Below, one piece after another: positions 34,501-48,386 of a stretch of 64,000 nucleotides of DNA. Source of the stretch: Gymnogyps californianus. Taxonomy: Eukaryota; Chordata; Aves; Accipitriformes; Cathartidae. The position numbers and the translations under genes are program-made. The notes under the pieces were generated by a model that was not told where the DNA came from, did no database searches, and worked only from the letters and a program-made list of their open reading frames with translations. Where the stretch lies: NCBI RefSeq assembly GCF_018139145.2, contig NC_059487.1, forward strand, positions 3,865,792-3,929,791, in the 5' to 3' direction. Position 1 is the stretch's first letter; each line of letters opens with the position of its first letter.

Positions 34501-37500
34501 CTTAATAGTTCCTCTTATATGCTGGGGATGGTGAGTTGGAGTACGTGTGGGGGTGTGACTGTAAACTAGTATCTGTACATAAGATAGTTATGTGACTTTG
34601 TCTTGTGTTATTTCATTCTGGTGTAGTCTGAGCAGCATACAGATGGAGTATGGTCTGCAAGATCACTTTTACAGTAATATTGTAGAATATTTAAAATAAG
34701 ATTGATTGTATTTCCATTCATCTGAAATGCAGGTACACCAAATCCAAAGTCACTTTCAACATTAAGACATTTCTGATGTTCCCCAGTGCTCATGATAAAT
34801 AACTTAAATGAGGTTGTTTATAAAACTAATGATCATGAGCTTGACATTGTTAACGATCTATAGATAACAATGAAGACACTTTCATATGAACTAATAGGAA
34901 TAATATAAACTTAGATATTCTTTGATCTATTTTGTCCTATTGCCAAAAGAAAGATGAAGCCTCGGCAAGCATAAATGTTCTCCCTTGTGGCACAGGCATT
35001 TCATTCTTGCCTTTATTTTGCATGGTATAACCTGCAGAGCCTGACTCTACATTGCCCTTTAAAAATAACTTTTAGGTGTTCTTGTATCAATCTAAAACCC
35101 ATGAATGGTGCTATGATTGATTTGCTGAAGACTGACATTCATCTATAATAGATTCAGAAGAGGAAAGAAGAATGCAAGTGTTCTCAATCTTTACTCCTCA
35201 ACTCTTTCCTGAAAATCTCCAATGTGATTTTGAGGATAATTCTGCCTTTGAATCTGTTATTGTCAGGAGGGCTGAGTCAGTCCTTCATAGATTATTCACA
35301 TATGACATCTTTAGACCTCTATTTGAGAATTTATATCCCGTTCACTGCTTGAAAATACCACTATGAGGGATTTTATCTACGTGACATGTCCACTGGGCTG
35401 TTTTTTTGTGTGTTGGGTATTTGAAAGTCCATCTGGTTTATTAACATGCAGTTGGTTCTATCAATCTACCTATACTACTATTATGGAGAAAATCAAATTT
35501 CCAGAGCATGTATTAGTTTTGAAGATTTCAGAGTTTAAATAAATGCTCCCCTTAGGTGTGATTGCCTTGTCAATATGCTGCTCTGTGTTTTGGAGCTGTA
35601 GGACACTGTAGAAGGACGTTAGAAAAGAGTCTGCAATTATTTTGGGGGGTTTCAGACAATGGAGAACTTTTTTCTTGGAAAAAGATGGATTTAATCTCCC
35701 TATCTTCCTGCAGTTCTCTCTGGTGTATCAGTAAATAACCTGTGATGTTCTTTTGTGTGTCTGCCAGCACACAGGTACAGGATGGTCTTCAGGCACCTGA
35801 CCCCTGTACTGTGCTAAAGAACAGTAGTATTAGAACACAGGTATCAATCTTTGCACTTGCCTTTATGCATATAGATATATTTTTGTGGGGGGAGTATATA
35901 TTAAATACATATATATGCAGTGTAAGTAGCATGTGTAGGTGATCCTGGAGAAATATATTCAGGTTAGAGTCATTTATTGTGTATGCGTGCAACGGTCAGA
36001 TACTTGTAATCATTCTGATGGTGAGGAAGAATGGGTTAGTTTATTAATGTACATCTTAAAGGAAATAAGTAAATCTAAATAGGAGAATGGGAGTTTAAAT
36101 ATCTTAAATATATTTAGAAGTACTGAGCAAAGGTGAAACAAATACTTTCATATCAACAGCCAGACAGTAGGAGAAATTAATTTATATGGACCAAGCCCCA
36201 TGTTACTCTTGAGTATTATCATCTGATTCTTGGTCTCCCAAGCATGAAAGAAAGAAAATATTTTTGGTCTACATGATGTTAAACGAATTAAGAGAAAACA
36301 GCTATAGTGTTATTTAACAGAACACCTAAGAACAGTGGTTTTTTTCTGGTTTTATGCTCAAGTTACTCTCCAAGCACACAATCCCATATGATGCATCTGT
36401 GTACTTATGTATCCCTACATATAGTAACAAATAAAAATTTCCTGTGACAAAGGGGAGTGGTATTGCTTCCATTTTGTGTTGGAGAACTGAGACTTTGACT
36501 AGATAAAACCTGCCTTCCATTTCAGGCTGCAACAAAGTAGAAATTGAGAATGTCTGGAGCCATAGGCTATAACTTTAATCTCCAGATAATTCTTTCTTTT
36601 TTTGTGATTTCAGGCATCATCTGTTCATCCTGAGCTTACCTTTCCTATATTCCTCTCACTAGCACCCTTATTTTGATTTTGTTTGTAATGCACGGTAGTT
36701 CTTTCCTTTCCTTATGAAGGAGAGGTTTGCAAGCCTAGTGACCTTGATTCTGTAGTGGAGGAGGAATGAGACAAGAAGCTATAAACTTGCAAAATTTACT
36801 GGAGTTTTTGTTTTGTTTTACAGATGGTGGCTTTGGTGTATAGATCTCCATAGCTATACAGGGAGCAATGCTGTTCAGCTCGCTGCTTTGCAACTTCTTA
36901 GTGGCATCACATGAGCTGGCCTCAGGCATTTATGTTGATAATGAATTCATTAATGCCAAGAAAGGGTGGCACTTTCTTGTTCTTAAAACTCCCACGCAGC
37001 GTAGCTTGTGTTTGAAAATAAAGACTGGAGTCAAGGATCAGCGAAACAATAAAAAAGGTTCTAATGTTGAAAGCTGTGGGGGGCATAACAAATTATCATG
37101 CCCTTGGTAATTCTGAAAGTTCAGTTGCCGTGATAGGCATGTTATAAATACCTGGAAAATAAAACTCCTGGCCTGCTTTTTGTAAAGTCGTATTCAAATG
37201 TATGCATCACATGACTTGGTTGATTGAATACAGGGCAAACAGTCATCACATTAGATCTTTTAATTTTGTAGTATCTAATGAGGAATGCGATTATCAATCT
37301 AGGCTTCTGATATTATAAGCTAATTATCTGTATTAATTAACATCTCCTATAATATACCTCAGGGATATTGTTCTGAAATCATTCAAGCTGGGTTTCTCCT
37401 GCATGGCATTCTGCCTTTAATTTAGGCAAGAGTTTGAAGGTAAATGAGCGAGTTTCTTTCCTTTTAAAGATATATCAGATCTGCTTTTTCTTTAACTATG

Positions 37501-40279
37501 TGTGAATGTGAGAGAATGAAAACGAGAATTTGGGTGAAAGGCGTGGAATAGTGGCAGCTGCGTAGATCAGCGTGATGTTTATTACACCAAAAAGGAACAG
37601 AATAGAGTTGCACAGTAAGCATTTGCAGACTTGACCTCATCAGTGTGTCCAAACCCTGGTGAGCTGACCAGAGCACTGCAGGCCCGAGTATACACTTCCA
37701 TTTCAGCTGGAGTCATTGAGTGGTGGGTTTAGATCATACATGATGACTTCAGTGGTACTTGAAGTTACTCTGGATCTTAGAAGCGCTTTGCCTACTGTAT
37801 CAGGAGAGAAGCATAATGGAGATACAGGGATGCACCAGGATGCAAGGTGACAACCATAAGTATCAGGAAGGAATATTTAGTCTTTTATGTAGCATGGCAT
37901 AATTAGTTGAAGGGGTGTTCCAAGGTTTTTTTTAGTTCTCCCTGAAGAGTCAGGTGTTGGCCCTAAAAAGTGAGGATAAGGGGCATTTTGGGTCAGTTGC
38001 CTCGTCTGGTACAGGAAATGCGTTTTCTTACTGGATCAGCATACTGTTCATCTGAGAATACTGTCCCTTAAAAGGTCATAAAACTGCCTTTGCCCATTGA
38101 TCAGCCATCAGAAACATAGCTGTTCCTCTGAGCCTGGATGACCTGCTGTGTCTTACCATTCCACAGAGAGCTTTGGCAGTAGACAGAAATGGGAGAGGAA
38201 AGCCATAAAATTTGCATATATTGTAAAGATAATATTTTAACAATCAAATTACACATAGAGCCAATTCTTTTGTGTCAAGCAGCATTTTATTAGCTCTACA
38301 GTGAAGCTTTTGCTAACACTTTTTAGTTTTATGAAGGCCTGAGGATACTGAGAGTGGGGGAGTGAATGTTTTTGCATAAATCTTTTATGCTGTCCCCGTA
38401 AACTGTCAGATTAAATTCCAGCAATCAAAAGGTTAATGAAGTCTGAACTTTATGCTGAGAATCACGAGCTGATGGCCATTTTCTCACACCAAGCTGTCAA
38501 CCAGTACGATGAGGGAACAGGAGAAAATACCCATGGTTGCCAGGTTGAAGATTTCTTTTTCCAAGACATTTCTTTGCTTCACAGCTCCCAGAGCGAATAT
38601 GCCCCTTCCTTGTTATCACAGAATAAAAGGATAATAGCAAACCGCGTAAAAGATTTTAAAAATTAGAAACTCTGAATTTCTTGAGGCATACTGCCAAGCC
38701 TCCTTTTGCCTGGGAGAGCCCTTGGATCAAACCCTTCGATGGGATGAACTGAGCCTGACCACAGCTACTCGGGGCCGGAGCGGCCCCCAGGAAGGAGCTT
38801 GGCTCTTTTTGTGGACCACAGAGGATGATTTACCTAATTGAAGCAGCTCCTTAAGGTACTTAAAATGAGATGGGATGAGTCTGGGCACAAGTCCCTGGCA
38901 AATGTCCACCCCTCAGCAGCAGTGCACAAGCTTTATCCAGCCGGCAGTCCCTCTACCAGGAGTGAGGATGATGAGTTCAGAGGGCAAGTGGGCTCTTTCC
39001 TGTTGCATGTGGCTGGCAATGTTTACGCTAGCAGGTGCCCCTCAATGCGTCTACAATAACACAAAAACGCGATAAAAGGGAAGATGAGTAAGCTCTGCTT
39101 TGCTGTTGCAGACTAAGGCATTTCAGAATTTAATTATACTACAGGTATATAAATTCCGGAAACATGTTAATGCTCCCGTGATTAAAATTATAGAGGGCCT
39201 AATTGAAAAAGCATAAACCGAATTGAAGAATTCCTAATTATAGTTTGCTTTGAGGTGTTAATTTCCTCCATAATGAATGCATAATTTCTTGGAACTAGAA
39301 AAGGGGGTTGCTGCACCAGTGCGTGGGCTGCAGATGGAATGAAGGGATTATCATAAATGCAGCCAGACAATTCAGAAGAATAAACCTCTGCAGCCATGAT
39401 GCTATTCTGCCTCTCTATAATTTCAGTTCTCCTTGCACAGCGCTTTTCCAAAGCAAAAGGCAGAGGTAGGAGGTGGTGAGGGATTTGCTTACTGTGCAAA
39501 AGGAAGGGGAAATAGGATTGGTTTAATTAAAAGTAGTCATGGTGCAAAAGAGGAAGGCGAGGAGAGAGGCAGAGCGCGCAGTATTTCTAGTGGAAAGGTC
39601 AAACAGCAAAACAGAAGAGGAGGCAATGCCGACTTCCCTTGTCACCCACCTTGACAGATCCCTAAGTAACTGCAGGAGCTGATGTTGATGCAGGTTGAGG
39701 GTTTTTTCTGCCAAAGGATACACCCTATATTTAACGTTTTCTCTTGTATCAAAAATACACTTAGTTTTGAAGGGAGTTGGTGAACTACAGGATTATCAGA
39801 TACAACCTCCTAATGTTTAAATCTGCCCCATTCCCACTACGGTGGAGGTAAGAGGTGTTTACAGATGATGACAGACTAGCTGCAAATTGCTGCAGAGAAG
39901 TCCTTGCCCTTGGGACTTTCCTTCTGCCCGTTCTCCGTCCTCAATTTTCATTCGTTCTGGGGCAGGAGATGTTGTGGTGAAGGTACCATTTAAGACCTCT
40001 CCCTGGTGTCAGAAGCATGATTGCTTTGCGCTTTCTGAAAAGCACAAAATGTCCAGAAAAGATGGAGAGAATCTGGCTGATACTCCTGCAGCTTCAGGTG
40101 CTGAAAATCAATATTGCCCTTACCCAGGAGAGCTCATCTTTTGTATTGTACATTGATGATCTAACTGTGAGTAGACTGCTACCTGACCATACGGGCCTCG
40201 TCTAGTAATGAAGTTTCTCCTGAGGTTAGAAACAGAGCAGGTTTCCCCTTTTTGTCTTGTGTTTTTCTTAGCCTTTTAG

Positions 40280-40318
40280 TTTAAAAAAAACCAAACACAC
40301 ACAAAACCAACAAAAATA
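40280..40318. repeat. A-rich simple repeat
   Basis: TTTAAAAAAAACCAAACACA followed by CACAAAACCAACAAAAATAT. Low-complexity A/C sequence. Confidence 0.7.
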
Positions 40319-41039
40319 TTTTTCCAGTGTTCTCTCTTAAAAAAGATATCAGATTCTTATATGTGAGTTTTTCCGCCACAGTCTGGTAGCTATGGTTGTG
40401 GAAAAGGGAGAGAAAGCTTTGAAATCCAAACTAAATCATTTCTGCATCCAAATGGACCTAATTTCATGGAAGCCATTGGAAATACCCAAATTAATTCTGA
40501 CTGAGAATATATGCAAATATACCCATCCCTTTGGCCAAGCCACCACTTTTATGAAGGACATGGCAGAAGGCACTGGACAGTCCCAGTAAGGGTGTGCCAT
40601 AGCCTCTCCTCGTCCCGCAGGTTGTTCAAGAACCACTTTGGCTCTTCTTGTCCTTGAAACTTCCTTCTGGTCTTAAACCAGCGATCACTGAGGGTGGCGA
40701 CAAGACCTCAGTCAGCAATGCCTGTTTAATGCTAAGCGACGTTAACAAAAACAGGGTTGGGTTTTTTTTGTAGATCAAACAGATGGCAGGTGGCTCAGGA
40801 GGGAAAAAACACCTCCAAAGCCACTAACATTAGCTCCTGTTGCAGCGAAAGCCGTGTCTGTCTGCACTCATTATCTTTAATCTGCCAGCACAAAATAACA
40901 TTGAACTGGAGAGATAGGGACTGGGCCTGTTCCACTGGGGAACAGCAGCTATTATGTCTAATCTGTGCTGCAAGCCAGGTCAGGCTTATGGAGATGGTTG
41001 AGATAATGGAACACAGAGCTTTGAAATGCCCTCTGGTTC

Positions 41040-41076
41040 TTTTTTTTTTTTTTTCTTTCTTTTTTTAAATTTTTAT
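41040..41076. repeat. T-rich tract
   Basis: A run of 15 T (41040-41054) followed by CTTTCTTTTTTTAAATTTTT. Low complexity; could be the complement of a poly(A) tail, but no retroposon body was recognised. Confidence 0.8.
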
Positions 41077-41530
41077 TTCCAAGAAGATTAAACTGAGAGA
41101 ATTTAAAGCATTTAAAAGAATGATGCATATATAATACAAGTAAATAGATGCAGTAGCAGTGTTCTGGTGGTCTGGGGATGGAAAGGAGGTAATTTTGTGA
41201 GTGTGGATAGCATCTTTTATTAGACCAAATGATGCAGCTGGGAAAAATGGACTTTTAAGCACACAAATCTTTCTTCTTGGTCGGTAAATACTGACTGTCA
41301 ATACAGTTGTCTTTCTGACAACGACTTACATTTTGTGCATGTTACCACATTTCTGTTTGCTGTGCACAGACACTGCGGCGATGATTAGACTTGCTCAGAA
41401 CTATATGGGAATATTTGCGGTTTTAGCTTTCTTTCAGTAGCTGTCCTTCCTTGGAAAGACGTGGTCATTAGTCACTCATAGAAGAGTAACGGTGAGTGGA
41501 ACATTATGAGGTTGGAAGCACTGATTTTAA

Positions 41531-41602
41531 TATATGTATTTATGTATAGATACACACGTACGTGCACGCACACGGGTATCTAGATGCGCACACGTGCACA
41601 CA
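41531..41602. repeat. Alternating purine-pyrimidine tract (Z-DNA prone)
   Basis: TATATGTATTTATGTATA is followed by a perfect 24-nt alternating stretch, 41551-41574 (CACACGTACGTGCACGCACA core), and a second of 19 nt at 41584-41602. Alternating CA/CG/TG steps favour Z-DNA or cruciform structures. No gene is near. Confidence 0.75.
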
Positions 41603-41801
41603 GCTGTTTGCTTAAACCATCATTTACTGCTTAGTGGCACAACGTTGTTACCGGCGTTCATGGAAGTTTGACAATCTGTTGTGTCTTGTGTGTGGTGCAG
41701 TTTTAAGAAAGAGTCGGTCTCCAGAACACCTCTCTTTCCCAGCGCTGTCTGCTCCTCCTTCACCTCTGCAGGTCACATCTCAAGTGATGCCCAGAAGTAG
41801 C

Positions 41802-41827
41802 TTTTTTTTTTTTTTTTTTTTTTTTTT
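41802..41827. repeat. T26 homopolymer
   Basis: Twenty-six uninterrupted T residues. Possibly the complement of a retroposed poly(A) tail, but the flanking sequence shows no recognisable element. Confidence 0.9.
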
Positions 41828-42102
41828 GCCTTTTTGAAAGACTTTGTAGGATTAGCTTGTGTTCAGGCTGGAAACTCCAGACTCCATTAGACAGGACATA
41901 TTGGCTGGTGGGTGGAAGCAGGAATATTGGACAAGAATGTGGGGATTTGTTTACATACAGCTGATGCTGTGTGGTACCGGGCAAGTCACTCATTGCACTT
42001 TCTCCGTGCCACTGTGTACAGCTGCAGCGGTGGGGTGGTTATATATTTTACCTCAGAGGTCTGTCAGGATAAAAGTCTGCCCACCTAGCGTCTGAGGCCA
42101 TG

Positions 42103-42126
42103 TGACATTACATTTGACATTACATT
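42103..42126. repeat. 12-bp tandem duplication
   Basis: TGACATTACATT occurs twice in perfect head-to-tail copies, directly before the AAC-rich low-complexity tract. Confidence 0.9.
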
Positions 42127-42140
42127 ATCACTTCTTTTTA

Positions 42141-42228
42141 CCACAAAAAACCCACCACCACCAACAACAAACAGAAACAAAACAAAACAAAAAAAGCCCC
42201 GAAAAACATAAAACAAACCACAAACCGC
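42141..42228. repeat. A/AAC-rich simple repeat
   Basis: Mixed ACC, AAC and AAAAC units (CCACCACCACCAACAACAAA then AAACAAAACAAAACAAAAAA) with almost no T. Low complexity, strand-asymmetric. Confidence 0.8.
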
Positions 42229-45200
42229 TACTTTCTAATAGATTTTTCATTTTTAGTCAGTTGTGGGAATTTTATGTGATGCTGCAGTATGACTGCAAAG
42301 AAATGTCAGACAAAGTATTCTGGCCAAAGATAGCATTTGATATAGTGATGCTGGCAGGATGCTTTTCTACAAATACAAGTATTTTGTTTGGTTTTGGTTT
42401 TGTTTTTTTTTTAAGCTTGACATAGTGCACAGTTCCTTAATAGATATCACTGCCTGTCCCACAGGTAGCTCATCACAGTTACTGATACTAATTGGGGAGA
42501 ATATGGGACCATATCTCTTCTCTAGGCAGGGAGCATGCAGTCTTTAAACTTTCTTACTTTTTCTAGAGCCCATTTCAATCACTATAGAAATTTAACAAAG
42601 CTTGAAATTTTAGCGATAAAAGAATGCCCATGTGAAAACTCTGACTCCAAATAGTATTTTCCAAGTGTGAAATTGCTGCCCTTTGTTTCATGAATTTCAG
42701 GGTACAACATGCCTTGGTAGTAAATCTGGACTACTGAACTGAATACGAGTAGAAGAAAATGTGAAGAGACTCTCTTACCAGCCTTCTTGATTAAATAGAT
42801 TACATTATTATTGGCAGGTTTTTTTTCATTGCAATGGCAGTAATTACCATCTCTTCTTTCTATGCCATTTTTACAGATTTGGCTGAATTTGGATATTTTG
42901 TTGGTATTCTTCAACTTCAGTGAATGTAGTAGAAGGGTTTTTAATTTAAGTGAATGTTAAAAGAACACACAAAAATAACTACAAAATGAAGGATCTGGTG
43001 TGAATAACTTTGCAATATGAGAGACTATTTCCTTGAGTAGCATCACTATTATAAGCTTTATTTTTGTGACTGCTTTGCAGATGCGAACAAGCTGATTGAT
43101 GACAGTGCAGCCCAATATTCATAATGGGCTAGTTTTTCAATCTTTGAAATAGCCAAGCATATTCCAGAAGGTGACATCACAGAACAATCTCTTTTTCTCC
43201 TATTTTCTGCATAAAAATGTTTACTGAAAGCTAACCTTAACTTCAGCATATTGTATTCTGCACGGAGCTGTTCCAAAGCATAATGGGAAGAGTAGCAATC
43301 TTTAATTGATTTTAATGGGTTTCAAATCGGTTCTTAAATAGACAGAAAATTGCAGAACAGTGCACTGGGTCCTGTATGTACATCCTAGGTGGCTGTGAAA
43401 CTCAGTTCATTCTGTTTTGTAGATTAGTTGCAGAGCTTCTGATTAAAGGTGCTATTGAAGATACTAAGGGTGACATTTTAGAATATGTGAAGTAGGTAGC
43501 TCAATTCTCAGGAATATATCGCCACCTGTTTGAACCCAGAAGACTTTATATACTTGGAAACTGTCTGCGGACTCGATTCTGAATGCCTGAATGTTTGATT
43601 ACAGGATTGCAGAAGGAGCCTGGTGAGGAAATATTCACCATTATAGCCAAAGAAAGTGGTGCTGTAGATGCAGTGTGTGCTCGGAACAGCGAGTCTCAGC
43701 ATCAAGCTTTATGGCAGTTATCCATTCAGTTCTTGTAAATTTTAGTAGAATTTATGTTATGTAAATCTCTTTTAGAGTTTAGTGGGTTTTGGTTGCATTT
43801 TTTACAAAATTCCTTCTATGCAAGTTCATGGGAGGGCTGGAGACACACTGTAAGAAGGATGTCATTTACTGTTTAATTTCACAATTTTTTAGAGTAAGCT
43901 CTATAGAATGCTGATGGGTTTTTATAGGACATTTCTAGCTTCTATCCCTATTATATTTCCTCAAATTTCCCATTATTTTATTTCTTATTGTCTATGTGGC
44001 AGAATTCAGGCTTTTATTTCGACACCTTTAAGAAAGAGAAAATAAAGACGTTGATGCTACTCTTCTGTCTCAGTTTGCATCACTGAAATCAACTTGGCCA
44101 TAAAACAAGCATCTGCACATTCAATAGCTAATCTGAATTCTAAATGTGGGTGTCAGGCAAGACATCAAACCTTCTCCCATTCCAGTATCCTGGGAGGTGG
44201 CTCCATGCTGCCAGAATAAAGGTGATGAACCTTCATGGATATAGACAAATATATTTACATTGGCTCAACCAAATTTAATGGGATCATAAGTTAAATGGAA
44301 AACCAGATAATAAAGAAGCTAGTGTTAAGTATCTGTAGCCTGGATTCTGTGACTTAACTGTTAACTTAAAAAATGGGCTCTTAAACAAACAAACAAAAAA
44401 AAAGCTGGCTGGTATCAGGACTGCCATGTTTAAATAACATCCAGGGAAACTGGTCTGAGGGTGTATTTCCAGTGCACATTTCCAGTGGGCAGGCCTGGTG
44501 TTTGATGACTGAAGTTCTATCTGAATTCTGTAGTTTGCTGCAGAGCTCTGCAGTAGGAAATCGGCACTCAGTATCTGGGGCTTCTGTGTGATGCTTGCCA
44601 AGGGTGTGAACCAGTATGCTGACCATGCTCTCGTGGTCTTAAGAGCATGCTTCTTAAAAACATTTGCGTTGTAAATAAGAGAAAAGAAGCTAAGTTGGTT
44701 GTTGGCCCCTCTAATTATTGTATGTTTGACCCTGTTCGTATGCACCCGATGCCTTTTATTCACCTCTGCGCAGAGTTAACTCTCGTAGATTAGTCAGATA
44801 GTATTTGGGTTTGATTTTCATGTTTTTGGATAGCCTTTTCAGAAGTGCTGAATCTGTTAATTGCATAGACTAGGTGCAACAATGGAAATCCAATGTCCAG
44901 CTCCATGTCAGCTGCTACATCCCACATGCCTTCAGTCTGAGATGACACAGCTATTGGAAGATGCAAGTCTTTTCCATCCTGACTTCATTTGCCCCTTTTT
45001 GTCCTTTATTCTTTGAATTAAGATAACCATTAATAAGGAAACCGCTACCCTTTGGTACTGCCTTATTTCCTGTAGCCTGTCAAACAGTTATTCTGAAAGT
45101 AATGTGTTCATTTGAGCTACAAATGAGAAGTTCCTGTTCTCTGTAGGGTGAACTACAAAAGCTGCTCACAATAGTCTGCTAAAAAATGCACTGCAAGATC

Positions 45201-48200
45201 AAGCTGTACTAATTGCCACTTATTTTTGTTCCCCAGGAAAAAATACTATTGGAAATAATATATGGCTGATAATATATTTATGTGTTAAATATTAAAATTA
45301 AATGAAAATATATTAAATCTTTGTATGATACATTTAAGAAAATTTAGTACCAAAATTGGTCCAGAGGGAGTACTAAGCTGCAGAAGCATTGTTTCTTTTA
45401 AGCTTTAATAAGTCAGGTGAGGGGATCACTATAAGGTTACAAAGAAATTATATTCCTTTTCATACCCTACCATTATCAGGGGTATAGTGAAGATTTCACG
45501 TTGTTGATAAGTACCATGTCGGGATACCAAAGTGCACCGACCAGATGTTGAATGCTTTATGGAAAGCTCTGACTCAGGTTTTCCCCTCCACGTTCATGTG
45601 CATCCTACATCCAAAACTTGAGTCTGGTCTAGATACATGGCTAGATTTGTGGACAAGTGCTTCCTCAGTCCATCCTCAAATTGTGCTGCAAGCAGCACAA
45701 AAAGAAATCAAGAGCAGGGGAAGGAGAAGTCTAGCAGTGCTCAGAGAGATCTCAGTTGCACAGAAACGGACTGTGATTTGGAATGTTGATTATCCACACT
45801 TGTGCTTCCACGCTGAATAGAGAACTCATCATTTAAAAGATTACCTTGTAGATGATAATAAGAGCACATTTTCTTCCTCTGCAGACAACATTTGTGCTGT
45901 GGCGACCGTTATGGCTGGTGCTTTTATCAGTGATTTAAATGGAGCTGTCAAAAACTTTAAAAAGCTTCTATTAATGTGGATTTATCTCTCTAAGACCGGT
46001 GAAATTTATCAAGGAACCCAGTTTTGGCCTCCTTTTCTGATAAGAGTGTGCAGCTGCACAACAGGGCAGTCAGCTCCCCAGCCTTCTAGGAACTCAGGCA
46101 TTTGGTTAGTGGCCCAGATTTGAGAATCCCTAGAGAGCTCTCTGGAGAGCAGAGCTTATGGATGTTTGGAAACCGATCCTTTCCTGTCGTTCATGGGGAC
46201 AGCAGTGTTACTTGGCTGCCCTGAGGTGGGGTGGAGTAGCTTAGCACTAGGAACGCAAGATCCCCGCTTCTGGTGCCCTGCAGCGTGCACATGTGTGGGT
46301 TTGATTGCAGTGTTTGCAAATGTGGCTGAATATTAAAAATTGAAATGCAGTAGTTAGTTTTACTGTATCATCTTTCAGTTTATTGGTACTGAAGTTGTTA
46401 TATAGTGTTGGGAGTTTTAATGCTCTGCTTTTGTTGTCTCTTTTAATATAATTTCAATGTATGACACTGAAACTTTCTTTTATCCAGCTGGGCATTTGCA
46501 ACTGATGTATTGATTCCTGCTATGAAAGCAGTGTTAGCTGATACTGGCTGGAAGCAGTAGCTTTGAAGCTTGAGACGGAGAGAGCCCCAGGAGATCCATG
46601 TTACTGCCTACCTGGTAGCCAGAATAAGAGCTATTAGAATAGTTTGGATATCTCCTCCTCATTTCCATCACCCACTTTTTTTTCCCTTCTCTCTAGCACT
46701 TCTTTTTGGAAAACTACTCCTCCTTTCCCTTGCTTGTAATCACACTGCTGTGTATTACAAAATTGTCAGTCGTAACAAGTTGCAAGTGGTTGACCCTGCT
46801 CGGCACCGAAACAGAGATGTGATTGCGGCTGAAGTGCTTTTGCAGGCCAAAAGGGCAGATCGTACTCACCGAGTTTATTTTGAGTTAGTGCGCGACTGCA
46901 ATCTTAGGGGTCATAATGTATCACGGAAAGTTATCATCTTCTGAGTAAAGTTGAATTACTTTTACTCTTTTGAGAATTGTTGTTGTAATGCAGATGGTTT
47001 GGCCAAACTTCAGGGTGGGTAATTGCATGCTTGCTACTCAGAATTCCCACAGAATTTTATTTGGATGTAGGATCATTGGCTTTTTGCTCCGATGAAAAGG
47101 CAAACAGTTATGAGAGCATCTTAATGCTGATGGTAGCGGGTGTGGAAGCACTTGATGTGCCTTGCAGCACTTCACTGGTTAATGCAGGGAAGTTGATCTC
47201 TGAAAACGCCTTAAAGGCAGTCAGGAAAATTCTGCTCCTAGGTAAAAACAGAACATGAGGAAAAGAGCATAACCTGAAAAACGAAGATATGGCAGAAAAG
47301 AAGAAAAAAGAAAATGAGACTGTACCAGTCTGTGTACTAGCTAGGAGTGAGCTGTGAATCCTGCACTTCTGGAGGGTCTAGATGGATCAAAGTATCAGAA
47401 AGCGAGACCCAGAGTAATCGTTTGATAAGGAAACAATTTCTCAGAGTGATAATCTTCAGTCCAGAGTAATCTTTGAAATCAGCCACGCTCTTGGCCACTC
47501 GACCACTTCCTTTGAGAGTGGGCACTTGACCACTACCAAATAACTGAGACTCAGAGAAGAGAGTGAGGCTGAAGGATGACGGTCACCAAGTCAAGCACGT
47601 AAAGCACGTAGAGATGAACGTGCTGTGTCAGTCGGTGTGAGCTTGGGGCATAAAGGAAAAAAATGCCAAGAAAGGAGTCAGTCACTCATCCTAAGTTTCA
47701 CCAGAGTAGGTTTTTTAGACAGAGGGAACAATGACAGCAGCACTAGCTCAGATACTTGTTTCATAGAAAAGGAGACAGTATTTGAGCAGGAGATTAACGG
47801 GGTTTTAACTTGAACACAAATGGGATGTCTGTCACATTTCAGTGAATGCTCCTGAACGTACCGTTGTGCTTCCAGAGGCACCTCAATTTATTCCAAAGGA
47901 ATAAACATTAAAAGTAAAATTTTAGGTCATGAAAAGAGTGAGTTATCCCCGTGAAAGGAAGAAGTGCGTTAATGGCTAAGAAAGAAAGTGAAAATGTGAA
48001 AGAATGCAGGCAAAAGTATCTGTTATTAGGTTCTATATGTATCAAAACTCTTGCTCATTATAAAAAAAAAGAGTGCCTCTACTGGTGGAGCATATATTAG
48101 AATCGTCAAGGGAGAAACTGAGAATGTCTTCAAAGGTAAATAAGTTCTCTAATAATGAGGGAAAGAGTTCAGTTATCTGGCAATTCATGTCCCTGGGAGC

Positions 48201-48347
48201 TTCCTCCTCTCCGAAGACAGACAAGTATGTAGGCTCATGGCTTGCAAGTGGGATAACCGAGAGAATGAGTGTCACCCTTTGGACACTGTAGGGCTAGGGA
48301 GATGGGAAGAGGGAACCCTTGGCCTCTGTGTAGGCTGAAAGGAGATG

Positions 48348-48386
48348 AATATATATTTATATGTATCTATTTATGTATATACATAA
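48348..48386. repeat. TA-rich low-complexity tract
   Basis: Imperfect TATA/TATG units (ATATATATTTATATGTAT then CTATTTATGTATATACATAA). Simple sequence only. Confidence 0.7.

Noticed and set aside
44284..44763. 159-codon ORF on the minus strand
   Set aside because: The longest ORF in the window, but no family signature and no splice context; it lies within a long intron and is probably chance.
46132..46143. Perfect 12-bp palindrome AGAGAGCTCTCT
   Set aside because: Short palindromes of this length are expected by chance in 64 kb and nothing around it adds support.
46570..46944. 124-codon ORF with a hydrophobic middle segment
   Set aside because: It could suggest a small membrane protein, but the hydrophobic stretch comes from a T/C-rich tract and there is no promoter, exon or family evidence.
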